Assembly (NCBI RefSeq): GCF_032337115.1
Contig: NZ_JAVXZY010000001.1
Coordinates: 992,001 to 1,056,000, forward strand
DNA: 64,000 nucleotides
Direction of reading: 5' to 3'
From: Roseateles_C aquae
GTDB lineage: Bacteria > Pseudomonadota > Gammaproteobacteria > Burkholderiales > Burkholderiaceae_C
In this document: positions 16,494 to 25,408 of the stretch, one piece after another
How the letters are laid out: every line of letters begins with the position of its first letter
Numbering within the stretch: the first letter of the stretch is position 1
Program-made: the position numbers and the translations under genes
The notes under the pieces: generated by a model
Seen by the model: the letters and a program-made list of their open reading frames with translations, nothing else
Told to the model about the DNA's origin: nothing
The model's database searches: none

Positions 16494-17777
16494 TTAACGG
16501 CTGTCGCGCTCACGGCCGCGTTGGCCATCGCGGGTGCGTGAGTCATTGTTGGTGCTGGGCAGCACCGTCTCCGGCACCGTCACCGCCACCGGCGGCGAGG
16601 TCGTCACCGTGCCGCTGCTTTGCTGCAGCAGCTTGTCCAGCGGCAGGTAGAGCAGATTCGAGCCGCTGCGGCTGTCCACCATCACCTTGGTGACGTTGCT
16701 GTAGACCTGCTGCATGGTGTCGATGTAGAGGCGATCGCGGGTCACCGCTGGCGCCTTCTGGTACTCGGTCAACACGCTCTTGAAGCGCTGCGCGTCACCC
16801 TCGGCCTGCGCGACCACACGGGCGCGATGGGCCTCGGCCTCTTCACGCAAGCGGGCCGCCGTGCCCTGCGCCTTGGGGATCACGTCATTGGCGTAGGCCT
16901 CACCTTCGTTCTTCAGGCGCTCGCGGTCGGCATTGGCCTTGAAGGCGTCTTCGAAGGCGGCTTGCACCTGATCGGGCGGCTGCACATTCTGAACGTTGAC
17001 GTTGGCAATCAGGATGCCGGCCTTGAGCCGGTCCAGCTGGGCCTGCACCGAGCGAGCCAGCTCGGCGGCGATGGCATCGCGCTGCTCATAGAGCACCGAG
17101 TCCATATTGCTCTTGCCGACGATCTCGCGCACCGCCGATTCGGCGGCCTGCACCACCGCATCGTCGGGCTTGAAGTTCTCGAACAGGTACTCGCGGGCGT
17201 CCTTGAGCCGGTATTGCACGGTGAAGCGGATGTCGACGATGTTCTCGTCCTGCGTCAGCATCGAGGAGTCACGCAGTCCGGTGGCCTGCACCACCGCGTT
17301 GCGCCCGACCTCGGCCGAGCGCAGCTGCGTCACCGAAACCGTCTCGCTGGCCTGGAACGGATACGGCAGACGCCATTGGAAGCCGGCATCCACCGTCTTC
17401 GAGTACTTGCCGAAGGAGGTGATGACGGCCTGCTGGCCTTCCTGCACGATGAAGAAGCCGCTGCCCAGCCAGGCCAACGCCACCACGCCTGCTATCAACC
17501 CTACGCCGATGCCGGCGCTCTTCATATCGGGCTGGAAATCGCCGCCGCCACCACCGCTGTTGCTGCTGCCACCGCCCTTGCCGCCGAACATGCCGGACAG
17601 CTTGCGGTTGAAATCTCGCCAGAGCTCGTCAAGGTCCGGCGGGCCGTCGTTGCGGCCGTTGTTCAACGTACGACCTTCACGCCAGCCACGCGGCAGCACA
17701 AGGCCGGCCAGCAGGGCCCGCGCAGCGGCGGCCGTGTCACGCAGTCGCACCACCGCGCCACTGTCAGAGTTGTTCAT
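16494..17777 (-). CDS. hflK: HflK, SPFH-domain modulator of FtsH
   Basis: HflK is the partner of HflC in the FtsH regulatory complex of the inner membrane. The 427-residue product has a Gly/Ser-rich cytoplasmic N-terminus (GGKGGGSSNSGGGGG near 66-79), a membrane helix at about 89-110, and the band-7 domain starting VQEGQQAVITSFGKY. A long coiled region with YANDVIPKAQGTAARL follows. The start is inside hflX: ATGs at 17783 and 17777 both overlap the hflX 3' end, and 17777 has AGG at a usable distance. The overlap suggests translational coupling with hflX. Confidence 0.94.
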   Translation of the reverse strand: MNNSDSGAVVRLRDTAAAARALLAGLVLPRGWREGRTLNNGRNDGPPDLDELWRDFNRKLSGMFGGKGGGSSNSGGGGGDFQPDMKSAGIGVGLIAGVVALAWLGSGFFIVQEGQQAVITSFGKYSKTVDAGFQWRLPYPFQASETVSVTQLRSAEVGRNAVVQATGLRDSSMLTQDENIVDIRFTVQYRLKDAREYLFENFKPDDAVVQAAESAVREIVGKSNMDSVLYEQRDAIAAELARSVQAQLDRLKAGILIANVNVQNVQPPDQVQAAFEDAFKANADRERLKNEGEAYANDVIPKAQGTAARLREEAEAHRARVVAQAEGDAQRFKSVLTEYQKAPAVTRDRLYIDTMQQVYSNVTKVMVDSRSGSNLLYLPLDKLLQQSSGTVTTSPPVAVTVPETVLPSTNNDSRTRDGQRGRERDSR

Positions 17778-19059
17778 GCTCATGCCTGTCTTGCTGAGTT
17801 TGTGTCTGGCCGTCCTGCTGGGCCTCGTCATGGTCTGGCGCATCCGACTGCGCCAGCTCTGGCGCAGATGGAGACGATAGCTCGGGATTCAAGTCGGGGG
17901 TCAGTCCTTGCGCACGCATCGCTGCCACGATCTGCTCGCGGATCAACTCCATGCCCTCGCCGGTCAGCGCGCTGACGAAGACGCGCGGCACACGCACGCC
18001 GCCGTCACGCTCCAGCCAGTCCTGCGCTTCGCGCGGCCGCTGATTGTCTTCCAGCCGGTCGACCTTGTTGTAGACCAGGATCTGCGGCACATCGGCGGCA
18101 CCGATTTCAGCCAGCACGCGCTCAACCTCCACCATCTGCTCATCGAGCACCGGCGAGGCGGCATCGATCACATGCAGCAGCAGATCGGCATCGGCCGCCT
18201 CCTGCAGCGTGGCCTGGAAGGCCTCGACCAGCTTGTGCGGCAGATCGCGGATGAAACCCACGGTGTCGGACAGCGACACGCTGGCGCCGGCGGCCTCCAG
18301 GTAGAGCGAACGGGTCGTCGTGTCCAGTGTCGCGAACAGCTGATTGGCCGCGTAGGTGCGCGCCTTCACCAGCGCATTGAACAAGGTCGATTTGCCGGCA
18401 TTGGTGTAGCCCACCAGCGAGACGCGAAACACGCCATTGCGGGCCCGGGCGCGCCGCTGCGTGCTGCGCTGGCGCTGCACCTTCTTGAGCCGCTCCTTGA
18501 TCGCCTTGATGCGCTCATCGATCATCCGGCGATCCAGCTCGATCTGCGCCTCACCAGGGCCGCCGCGCATGCCGATACCGCCGCTCTGGCGCTCCAGATG
18601 GCTCCAACGACGCACCAGCCGCGAGGCCAGGTATTGCAGCTGCGCCAGTTCGACCTGCAGCTTGCCCTCGTGGCTCTTGGCCCGCGCAGCGAAAATTTCA
18701 AGAATCAGTGCGGTGCGATCGGCCACCGGCACGCCGAGCAAGCGCTCCAGATTGCGCTGCTGAGCCGGCGAAATCGCCTGATCGAAAAGCACGGTGTGGG
18801 CCTGGTGCGCCTGCACCAGCAGCTTGATCTCATCGGCCTTGCCCGAGCCGACGAACAGTGCCGCGTCGGGCGCCTGGCGCTTGGCAGTGACGCGGGCCAC
18901 TGGCGTGTCGCCGGCTGACTCGGCCAGCAGGGCCAGTTCGTCCAGGCTGGGATCGAAATTGCCGCCGTGGGGACCGGTGCGACCGAAGTCGACACCCACA
19001 AGAATGGCGCGCGCCGCCTCGGAGGGCGGCGGCGTGGAGGAGGTAGAGGAAGAACTCAA
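17764..19059 (-). CDS. hflX: Ribosome-rescue GTPase HflX
   Basis: HflX is a translational GTPase that splits stalled 70S ribosomes under stress. The glycine-rich signature GGIGMRGGPGEAQIELDRR precedes the G domain. G1 is GYTNAGKS at 217-224, G3 is DTVGF and G4 is NKVD. The C-terminal 45 residues are a Ser/Pro/Gln/Asp-rich tail beyond the usual end. The 431-residue frame begins at a TTG (19059), as no ATG is available before the conserved region. The only other clue is its position 46 bases behind hfq. The hfq-hflX-hflK-hflC order is standard. Confidence 0.94.
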   Translation of the reverse strand: MSSSSTSSTPPPSEAARAILVGVDFGRTGPHGGNFDPSLDELALLAESAGDTPVARVTAKRQAPDAALFVGSGKADEIKLLVQAHQAHTVLFDQAISPAQQRNLERLLGVPVADRTALILEIFAARAKSHEGKLQVELAQLQYLASRLVRRWSHLERQSGGIGMRGGPGEAQIELDRRMIDERIKAIKERLKKVQRQRSTQRRARARNGVFRVSLVGYTNAGKSTLFNALVKARTYAANQLFATLDTTTRSLYLEAAGASVSLSDTVGFIRDLPHKLVEAFQATLQEAADADLLLHVIDAASPVLDEQMVEVERVLAEIGAADVPQILVYNKVDRLEDNQRPREAQDWLERDGGVRVPRVFVSALTGEGMELIREQIVAAMRAQGLTPDLNPELSSPSAPELAQSDAPDHDEAQQDGQTQTQQDRHEHEQL

Positions 19060-19105
19060 GGTCTTGCTGGCAGGCGCCCCGGCCTGGACTGGGGCGCCCC
19101 AAGCC

Positions 19106-19351
19106 TCAGGGGGCTTCGGCGGCTGCGTCGTTGGCGTGGAAGTTCACCGCGCGGCCCGGCACGACCGTGGAAATCGCGTGCTTGTAGACCATTTGAGTGA
19201 CGGTGTTGCGCAGCAACACCACATACTGATCAAAGGACTCGATATGCCCTTGCAGCTTGATGCCGTTGACCAGGTAGATGGACACCGGCACATGCTCCTT
19301 GCGCAGCAGGTTCAGGAAAGGATCTTGCAGGAGTTGTCCTTTGTTGCTCAC
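19106..19351 (-). CDS. hfq: RNA chaperone Hfq
   Basis: Hfq is a hexameric Sm-fold protein that promotes pairing of small RNAs with mRNAs. The 81-residue product contains Sm1 (VPVSIYLVNGIKLQGHIESFDQ) and Sm2 (NTVTQMVYKHAISTVVP), with the conserved Gln near residue 9 and the YKH signature. The short Ala-rich C-terminus is typical of betaproteobacteria. The start is a GTG at 19351, preceded by GGAG. It lies between der and hflX and is probably co-transcribed with both. Confidence 0.97.
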   Translation of the reverse strand: MSNKGQLLQDPFLNLLRKEHVPVSIYLVNGIKLQGHIESFDQYVVLLRNTVTQMVYKHAISTVVPGRAVNFHANDAAAEAP

Positions 19352-19425
19352 GATATGCTCCGTGTTGTGAGAGAGGGTTGGAGAGCCGCCACCTTAACAC
19401 AGGGTGGTGTTTCCCCGCAGTCGAC

Positions 19426-20763
19426 TTACGCGTCTTTCTCGTCGAAGGGATTCTTCGACGAGCGCATTTCGATCTTCATCGGCGTGCCGGTGAGCTTGTA
19501 GTGCTCGCGGATGCGGCCTTCCAGATAGCGCTTGTAGGCGTCGGTGATGTGATCCAGCGAGTTGCCGTGGATGACGACGATGGGCGGGTTCATGCCGCCC
19601 TGGTGGGCGTAGCGCATCTTGGGCCGGAAATGGCCAACGCGCTTGGGCGTCTGGTGCTGCACGGCCTCCTGAACCAGGCGGGTCAGCACCGGCGTGGTCA
19701 TCTTCTTGTAGGCCGATGAATAGGCATCGGCCAGCGCATTCCACAAGGGCCCCAGGCCCTGTCGCTTCAGCGCCGAGATGTGCAGGATGCTGGCGAACTT
19801 CAGGAAGCTCAGTCGGGTCTCGATCGAACGCTGCAGCACCTCACGCTGGTAGCTGTCGACGGCATCCCATTTGTTGATCGCAACGACGACGGCACGGCCG
19901 CTGTCGAGGATATAACCGGCAATGTGCGCGTCCTGATCGGTCACGCCCTGGGTCGCATCGACCAGCAACAGCACGACATTGGCGTCGGCAATCGCCTGCA
20001 GCGTTTTCACGACAGAGAACTTCTCGATCGCCTCGAACACCTTGCCCTTGCGGCGCAGGCCAGCGGTATCGATCAGCTTGAATTTCTGGCCTTGGCGCTC
20101 GAAATCGACCGAGATTGCGTCACGGGTCGTGCCCGGCATGTCAAAGGCCACCAGGCGCTCTTCACCGAGCCAGGTGTTGATCAGCGTGCTCTTGCCGACA
20201 TTGGGCCGGCCGGCCACCGCCAGGCGGATGCAGGGGTCTTCCTGCGGGCCGTCGCCGAACTCGTCGGTCGACTCAAAGCCTTCCAGAACCGCTTCGAGCA
20301 TGCTGCGAATGCCCTGCCCGTGCGCCGCCGAGATCGGATGCGGCTCACCAAGACCCAGCTCATGGAACTCACCGAGCAGCGGCGATTCGCTCATGCCCTC
20401 GGCCTTGTTGACGGCCAGGAAGATGCGCTTGTTGGCAGTACGCAAATAACGCGCAATGTCAGCATCCTGCGCCGACAGGCCCAGGCGGATATCAACGACA
20501 AAGACCACCGCATCGGCCTCGGCCACGGCCTGGCGCGTCTGCTTGGCCATTTCCTTGACGATGCCGGTGGTGCTGTCGGGCTCGAAGCCACCGGTGTCGA
20601 TGACGATGAAATCGCGATCACCCAGGCGGCCGTCACCGTAGTGACGGTCACGCGTCAGCCCGGCGAAGTCTGCCACGATGGCATCGCGGCTCTTGGTCAG
20701 GCGGTTGAACAGCGTGGACTTGCCCACATTGGGGCGTCCGACCAGGGCGATGACGGGTTTCAT
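19426..20763 (-). CDS. der: Ribosome-assembly GTPase Der (EngA)
   Basis: Der is a double-domain GTPase essential for 50S maturation. Two identical P-loops, GRPNVGKST, begin at residues 9 and 185, each with its own DTGG or DTAG and NKAE or NKWD motifs. A KH-like domain follows, ending YKLTGTPMKIEMRSSKNPF. I chose the ATG at 20763, giving 445 residues; the frame extends upstream to 20985 through bamB sequence, which is not conserved. It lies 37 bases behind bamB and 74 before hfq. Confidence 0.97.
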   Translation of the reverse strand: MKPVIALVGRPNVGKSTLFNRLTKSRDAIVADFAGLTRDRHYGDGRLGDRDFIVIDTGGFEPDSTTGIVKEMAKQTRQAVAEADAVVFVVDIRLGLSAQDADIARYLRTANKRIFLAVNKAEGMSESPLLGEFHELGLGEPHPISAAHGQGIRSMLEAVLEGFESTDEFGDGPQEDPCIRLAVAGRPNVGKSTLINTWLGEERLVAFDMPGTTRDAISVDFERQGQKFKLIDTAGLRRKGKVFEAIEKFSVVKTLQAIADANVVLLLVDATQGVTDQDAHIAGYILDSGRAVVVAINKWDAVDSYQREVLQRSIETRLSFLKFASILHISALKRQGLGPLWNALADAYSSAYKKMTTPVLTRLVQEAVQHQTPKRVGHFRPKMRYAHQGGMNPPIVVIHGNSLDHITDAYKRYLEGRIREHYKLTGTPMKIEMRSSKNPFDEKDA

Positions 20764-20800
20764 ATTGTTTTTCTTCTCGAGCTTGTTACTACAAATGGGC

Positions 20801-21949
20801 TCAGTCAACCCGCAGGGCAAACAGGCCGCCGTTCTTGGTCGCCACCAGCGCAGTATTGCCGAGCACAACGGGTGCTGCCACGATGGCCGAACCATCGGTG
20901 GCAATGCGTTGCTGGGTCTTGCCGGTCTCGCGCGACAGCAGATGCACCTGGCCGTCCAGATCGCCAACCAGCACTTGTTTGCCAACCACCACCGGCGGGC
21001 TCAGCTTGCGGTGCTGGAACTGGTCAGCCGTCCACAGCACGTCGCCATTGCTGGTCTTCCAGGCCGTCATGCGGTCGGAGCCATCGGCGCCGATGATCTG
21101 CTCCTTGTCGCCGCCGACGCCGCGCACGCCGCCGGTATTGCGCATCCACTGCTGCACGCCACGCTCTGCGTTGACGCAACCCACAGCGGACTGGAAGGCG
21201 CGTGCACAGAGCAGATTATCGGCACGCACCAGCGGACCAACCAGATCGGCCAGGCGCTCGACCTCGTTGGTGCCACGCGGCGTCGCCACACTGGCTTCCC
21301 AGCGCACCGTGCCACGCAGGGGATCAACGCCCGCCAGACGCGGGCCTTGGCCGACGATCAGCGTGTCCTTGTAGGCGCCAAGCACGCTGGCCTGCGCCAG
21401 CGTCAGTGCATCACCGGGGCGGCGCATTTCCCACAACTTGCGGCCATCGAGCACGTCGTAGGCCAGCACGGCGCGGTCCAGCGTCAGCACGAAGACGCGC
21501 TCACCGGCCACCAACGGTGCCGTCGAGACCGGCACCTGCAAGGTCTTGCGCCACTGCACCTTGCCGCCATCGAGCACCACCAACTCATTGGCACGCGTGA
21601 CGACTGCCGCAAAGCGACCATCGCTGCCGACGCCGGCGGTCAGCTTCTGGCCGACTTCAGCGCGCCACTGCACCGCACCGGTGTCGGCGCTCAGGCTGCT
21701 GACGGCACCATCGGTACCGGCAACGATGAATTGATTGCCACGCGCCGCAATCGACAGCGGGAACTGCACGCTGTCGATGCGCGCCTGCCACAACACCTTG
21801 GCGCTGCCGCCAGCGGGCAGCGTTTCCAGCGGCGCGGGCTTCTGCGCCGTCGACGAGGAAAACAGCGAGCAGGCCGACATCAGGCTGGCCACGGCCAGCA
21901 CGGCGGCGCCCTGAACGCAGCGGCTCAGGCCGCGCTTGCTGCCAGTCAT
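20801..21949 (-). CDS. bamB: Outer-membrane assembly lipoprotein BamB
   Basis: BamB is a periplasmic eight-bladed beta-propeller lipoprotein of the BAM complex that inserts beta-barrel proteins. The 382-residue product has a signal peptide with lipobox LMSAC (Cys27), then repeated PQQ-like blades with W and G at regular spacing, such as GAVQWRAEVGQKL, RKLWEMRRPG and GDVLWTADQ. The ATG at 21949 overlaps the stop of the yfgM-like gene (ATGA), so translation is coupled. The upstream yfgM-like gene, downstream der and hisS complete the usual cluster. Confidence 0.94.
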   Translation of the reverse strand: MTGSKRGLSRCVQGAAVLAVASLMSACSLFSSSTAQKPAPLETLPAGGSAKVLWQARIDSVQFPLSIAARGNQFIVAGTDGAVSSLSADTGAVQWRAEVGQKLTAGVGSDGRFAAVVTRANELVVLDGGKVQWRKTLQVPVSTAPLVAGERVFVLTLDRAVLAYDVLDGRKLWEMRRPGDALTLAQASVLGAYKDTLIVGQGPRLAGVDPLRGTVRWEASVATPRGTNEVERLADLVGPLVRADNLLCARAFQSAVGCVNAERGVQQWMRNTGGVRGVGGDKEQIIGADGSDRMTAWKTSNGDVLWTADQFQHRKLSPPVVVGKQVLVGDLDGQVHLLSRETGKTQQRIATDGSAIVAAPVVLGNTALVATKNGGLFALRVD

Positions 21950-22626
21950 TGCGAGGCTCCCTGCGCGGTGGCCTTGTCGGCGTCAGGCACAGCAACACCC
22001 AAGGAAGCCAGCTTGGCCTCGATCAGGATGCGGTAGTTCTGCGTCTTCTCGATGCCGGCATAGGCCTTCAGGAATTCGGCCTTGGCCTGATCGGGCTTAC
22101 CTTGGGCCAGGGCCAGATCGCCGCGACGGTCGGCCACCAGGGCGGCGAGCTCGCTGCTCTTGACGGCGTCCAGTGTCTTGGCAGCCTCGTCGTACTGCTT
22201 GGCCTCGGTCTGCAAGCCGGCCAGGCGCAGGCGGGCGATATCGCGATAAGGCGGCTCGGACGCGTTCTCGGCCACCCAGCCCAGCGTGGCACGGGCGGCG
22301 TCGGCTTGGGCCTTCTCATGCTGGAGCTTGGCGGTCAGCAGCGCAGCCTGCGCGGCGTAGGCGGTGCCGGGGTAGCGCTGCTTGAGCTCGCTGAACAGGC
22401 CGTTGAGCTTGTCCAGCTCGCCGGCCTTGGCGACGCGCTCCAGCTCATCGAACATGGCCGCGGCCTTGACGGCCTGCTGCTGCTGCCAGTAGTTCCAGCC
22501 GGTCCAGCCTGCATAGGCGGCCAGCGCCAGCGTCAACACCCAGGTGATGAGGTTGCCATAGCGCTTCCAAAAGGCCTTCAGCTCTTCCAGCTGTTCCTGT
22601 TCTTCGAGATCGAGATGTGACGCCAT
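21946..22626 (-). CDS. YfgM-like TPR membrane protein
   Basis: The 226-residue protein has an N-terminal cytoplasmic stretch, one membrane helix (about residues 28-45, LITWVLTLALAAYAGWTG) and a periplasmic TPR-like helical domain. This matches YfgM, an ancillary SecYEG/PpiD-associated factor. Position between hisS and bamB is the same as in many proteobacteria. It probably helps hand exported proteins to periplasmic chaperones, inferred from the family. It overlaps bamB by four bases and follows hisS by 38. Confidence 0.88.
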   Translation of the reverse strand: MASHLDLEEQEQLEELKAFWKRYGNLITWVLTLALAAYAGWTGWNYWQQQQAVKAAAMFDELERVAKAGELDKLNGLFSELKQRYPGTAYAAQAALLTAKLQHEKAQADAARATLGWVAENASEPPYRDIARLRLAGLQTEAKQYDEAAKTLDAVKSSELAALVADRRGDLALAQGKPDQAKAEFLKAYAGIEKTQNYRILIEAKLASLGVAVPDADKATAQGASQ

Positions 22627-22664
22627 GGGAATCGTTCTTGTGCAAATGGGTGAGAGAGCCGCGA

Positions 22665-23975
22665 TTATGCGTTGAGCAGATCAGGGGCCCAGGAAGACAC
22701 GCTATCGAGCGAGCGCAGCGTCTGTGCGGCAGCCGCATCGCGCAGCGGCTTGACGGCGACCTGGCACTGGGCCAGCTCCTCGTCGCCGAAGATCAGCGCG
22801 TAGCGGGCACCGCTGCCATCGGCCTTCTTGAACTGCGACTTCATGCTGCTCTGGCCGGGGTGCATGACCACGGCCACGCCGGCCGCGCGCAGCTGTTCCA
22901 AAGCGATCATGATGCGCGGCAGCTGGACCGCCGAGGGCACGATGGCATAGGCATCGGGCACCGGCTCGGCGGGCAGCAGGCCCACCGCTTCCAGCAACAA
23001 GAGCATGCGCTCAAAGCCCATGCCAAAGCCGACGGCCGGTGTCGACTTGCCACCGAGCTGCTCGATCAGGCCGTCGTAGCGGCCGCCGCCACACACCGTG
23101 CCCTGCGAGCCCAGCTTGTCGGTCACCCACTCGAACACGGTCAGGTTGTAGTAGTCCAGCCCGCGCACCAGGCGCGGATTGATGCGGTAGGCGATGCCGG
23201 CCGCATCGAGGATGGCGCGCACGCCGTCGAAATGCGCACGCGAGGCGTCCCCCAGGAAGTCCAGCAGCTTGGGCGCGGCATCGGCCATGGCCTGCAATGC
23301 TGGGTTCTTGGTGTCCAGCACACGCAGCGGGTTGCTGTACATGCGGCGCAGGCCGTCTTCGTCCAGCAGCTCCTTGTGCGCCTCCAGATGCTGGATCAGC
23401 GCCTCGCGGTGGGCGCGCCGTTCATCGGGCTGCCCCAGGCAGTTCAATTCCAGCTCCACATGCTCACCGGCCTTCAGGCCCAGCTCGGCCAGCAGGCGAC
23501 TGGCCAGCAGGATGACCTCGGCGTCGACATCCGGGCCATGAAAGCCCAACGCCTCGATGCCCATCTGATGGAATTGGCGGTAGCGGCCCTTCTGCGGCTT
23601 CTCGCGGCGGAACATCGCGCCGAAGTAGTACAAGCGCCGGCCACCATCGCGCAGGAACGAGTGCTCGATCATGGCGCGCACGACGCCGGCCGTCATCTCC
23701 GGGCGCAGCGCCAGGTGCTCGGCCTGGCCGTGCTTGTCGGCACGGTCTTCGAAGGCGTACATCTCCTTCTCGACGATGTCGGTCACCTCGCCGATGCCGC
23801 GCACAAACAGCGCCGTCGGTTCGACGATGGGCGTGCGCACATTCTGGTAGCCATAGCGCTGCAGCACGCTGCGCATCTTGGCTTCCAGCCATTCCCAGCG
23901 CGCCGATTCCGGCGGCAGGATGTCATTCATGCCCTTCACCGCTTGCAGCTGGGGCAGTTTCTTTGTGTCAGTCAT
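22665..23975 (-). CDS. hisS: Histidyl-tRNA synthetase
   Basis: HisRS charges tRNA-His. The 436-residue product starts MTDTKKLPQLQAVKGMNDIL. Class II motif 2 is in the FRREKPQKGRYRQFHQ segment, and the histidine-specific LVRGLDYYNLTVFEW follows. GGRYDGLIEQLGGKSTPAVG (motif 3 region) and a C-terminal anticodon-binding domain complete it. I chose the ATG at 23975. The frame extends upstream through the ispG 3' end to about 24809 without any conserved sequence. The start is 119 bases behind ispG, and this spacer holds repeat copy A. Confidence 0.97.
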   Translation of the reverse strand: MTDTKKLPQLQAVKGMNDILPPESARWEWLEAKMRSVLQRYGYQNVRTPIVEPTALFVRGIGEVTDIVEKEMYAFEDRADKHGQAEHLALRPEMTAGVVRAMIEHSFLRDGGRRLYYFGAMFRREKPQKGRYRQFHQMGIEALGFHGPDVDAEVILLASRLLAELGLKAGEHVELELNCLGQPDERRAHREALIQHLEAHKELLDEDGLRRMYSNPLRVLDTKNPALQAMADAAPKLLDFLGDASRAHFDGVRAILDAAGIAYRINPRLVRGLDYYNLTVFEWVTDKLGSQGTVCGGGRYDGLIEQLGGKSTPAVGFGMGFERMLLLLEAVGLLPAEPVPDAYAIVPSAVQLPRIMIALEQLRAAGVAVVMHPGQSSMKSQFKKADGSGARYALIFGDEELAQCQVAVKPLRDAAAAQTLRSLDSVSSWAPDLLNA

Positions 23976-24023
23976 TTCTTCAATCGGCTTAGTGCGCCGA
24001 GTATTGTCTAGCGGAGGCCACGG

Positions 24024-24093
24024 AACCGGCTCCGCCGGGCCGCTGGGCTCGCCCCTTTGAGGGGGAGCGCCGCAGGCGCAACGGGGGTGGGCC
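24024..24093 (-). repeat. Structured intergenic repeat, copy A
   Basis: About 70 bases between the ispG stop and hisS. It has a CCGG-CTCCG-CCGG stem-loop, a near-palindromic CCCCTTTGAGGGGG and a third short stem. It resembles copies at 28458-28533 and 52425-52500 and lies immediately behind the stop codon of the upstream minus-strand gene. Confidence 0.65.
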
Positions 24094-24094
24094 A

Positions 24095-25363
24095 CTACCC
24101 TCCAAAACGCTTTTCGATGTAGTTCTCGACCAGCGCATGGAACTCGGCAGCGATATTGTCGCCACGCAGGGTCAGGGCCTTCTGGCCGTCGATGAAAACC
24201 GGCGCGGCCGGCGCCTCGCCGGTGCCCGGCAGGCTGATGCCGATGTCGGCATGCTTGCTCTCGCCCGGGCCGTTGACGATGCAGCCCATCACGGCCACCT
24301 TCATCGCCTCCACGCCCGGATACTTGCTGCGCCAGACGGGCATCTGCTCGCGCAGGAAATCGTCGATCTGCTTGGCAAGTTCCTGGAAGGTGGTGCTGGT
24401 GGTGCGGCCACAGCCAGGGCAAGCCGTCACACTGGGGTTGAACTGGCGCAGGCCCAGCGACTGCAGGATCTCCAGCGCCACCACCACCTCTTGCGTGCGC
24501 GACTCTCCCGGCTGCGGCGTCAGCGACACGCGGATGGTGTCGCCAATGCCTTCCTGCAGCAGGATGGACAGCGCCGTGGCCGAGGCCACCGTGCCCTTGG
24601 TGCCCATGCCGGCTTCGGTCAGGCCCAGATGCAGCGCGTAGTCGCAGCGTTGGCTCAGGCCGCGATAGACCGAGATCAGGTCCTGCACACCGCTGACCTT
24701 GCAGCTGATGATGATGTTGTTGGGATTCAGTCCCAGCTCGGCCGCATAGCTGGCCGAGGACAGCGCCGATTCGATCAGTGCCTGGTACATGACCTGCTGA
24801 CCATCCCAAGGCTCGGCACGGCCGGCGTTCTCGTCCATCATCTGGGCGAGCAGTTCCTGATCCAGGCTGCCCCAGTTGACCCCGATGCGCACGACCTTGT
24901 CGTACTTCATCGCCGCCTCGACCATCATTGCGAACTGACGGTCCTTCTTGTCGCCCTTGCCGACATTGCCTGGATTGATGCGGTACTTGGACAGCGCCTC
25001 GGCCATCGCCGGATACTCGGTCAGGAGGCGGTGACCGTTGTAATGGAAGTCGCCCACCAGCGGCACGTCGATGCCCATGCGGTCGAGCTGCTCACGGATA
25101 TGCGGCACCGCCTCGGCGGCCTCGGGCGTGTTGACGGTGATGCGCACCAGCTCCGAGCCGGCGATCGCCAATTCCTTGACCTGGATGGCCGTGCCAATCA
25201 CGTCCACCGTGTCGGTATTGGTCATCGACTGCACGCGCACCGGCGCATCGCCCCCGATGGTGACCAGCCGCGAGCCCCAGCGCACCTGGGCCTGACGGCT
25301 GCGCCGCGCTGCCGGACGCGCTGCGGCAATCGCGGCGGAAATACTGCTTTGTGTGTCGATCAT
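24095..25363 (-). CDS. ispG: (E)-4-hydroxy-3-methylbut-2-enyl-diphosphate synthase
   Basis: IspG is the [4Fe-4S] enzyme that reductively eliminates water from MEcPP to give HMBPP in the MEP pathway, so it shares a route with dxr at the left edge. The 422-residue product has the TIM-barrel start RVQSMTNTDT, and Cys315 and Cys318 (TACPGCGRTT) plus Cys361 (GCIVNGPGE) as cluster ligands, with the conserved Glu after Cys361. Proteobacterial IspG lacks the plant insert, consistent here. It lies 45 bases behind the RodZ-like gene. A Ser/Ala/Arg-rich N-terminal 25 residues is variable in the family. Confidence 0.96.
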   Translation of the reverse strand: MIDTQSSISAAIAAARPAARRSRQAQVRWGSRLVTIGGDAPVRVQSMTNTDTVDVIGTAIQVKELAIAGSELVRITVNTPEAAEAVPHIREQLDRMGIDVPLVGDFHYNGHRLLTEYPAMAEALSKYRINPGNVGKGDKKDRQFAMMVEAAMKYDKVVRIGVNWGSLDQELLAQMMDENAGRAEPWDGQQVMYQALIESALSSASYAAELGLNPNNIIISCKVSGVQDLISVYRGLSQRCDYALHLGLTEAGMGTKGTVASATALSILLQEGIGDTIRVSLTPQPGESRTQEVVVALEILQSLGLRQFNPSVTACPGCGRTTSTTFQELAKQIDDFLREQMPVWRSKYPGVEAMKVAVMGCIVNGPGESKHADIGISLPGTGEAPAAPVFIDGQKALTLRGDNIAAEFHALVENYIEKRFGG

Positions 25364-25408
25364 GAATGCAAAGAATCAAGGCCTGCGACGCCGTGAGCGC
25401 GTCGCGGT

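Noticed and set aside
17764..17783. Overlap of hflX and hflK as a frameshift or fusion
   Set aside because: Both frames contain intact families, and the short overlap is the usual coupled arrangement of the hflX-hflK genes.
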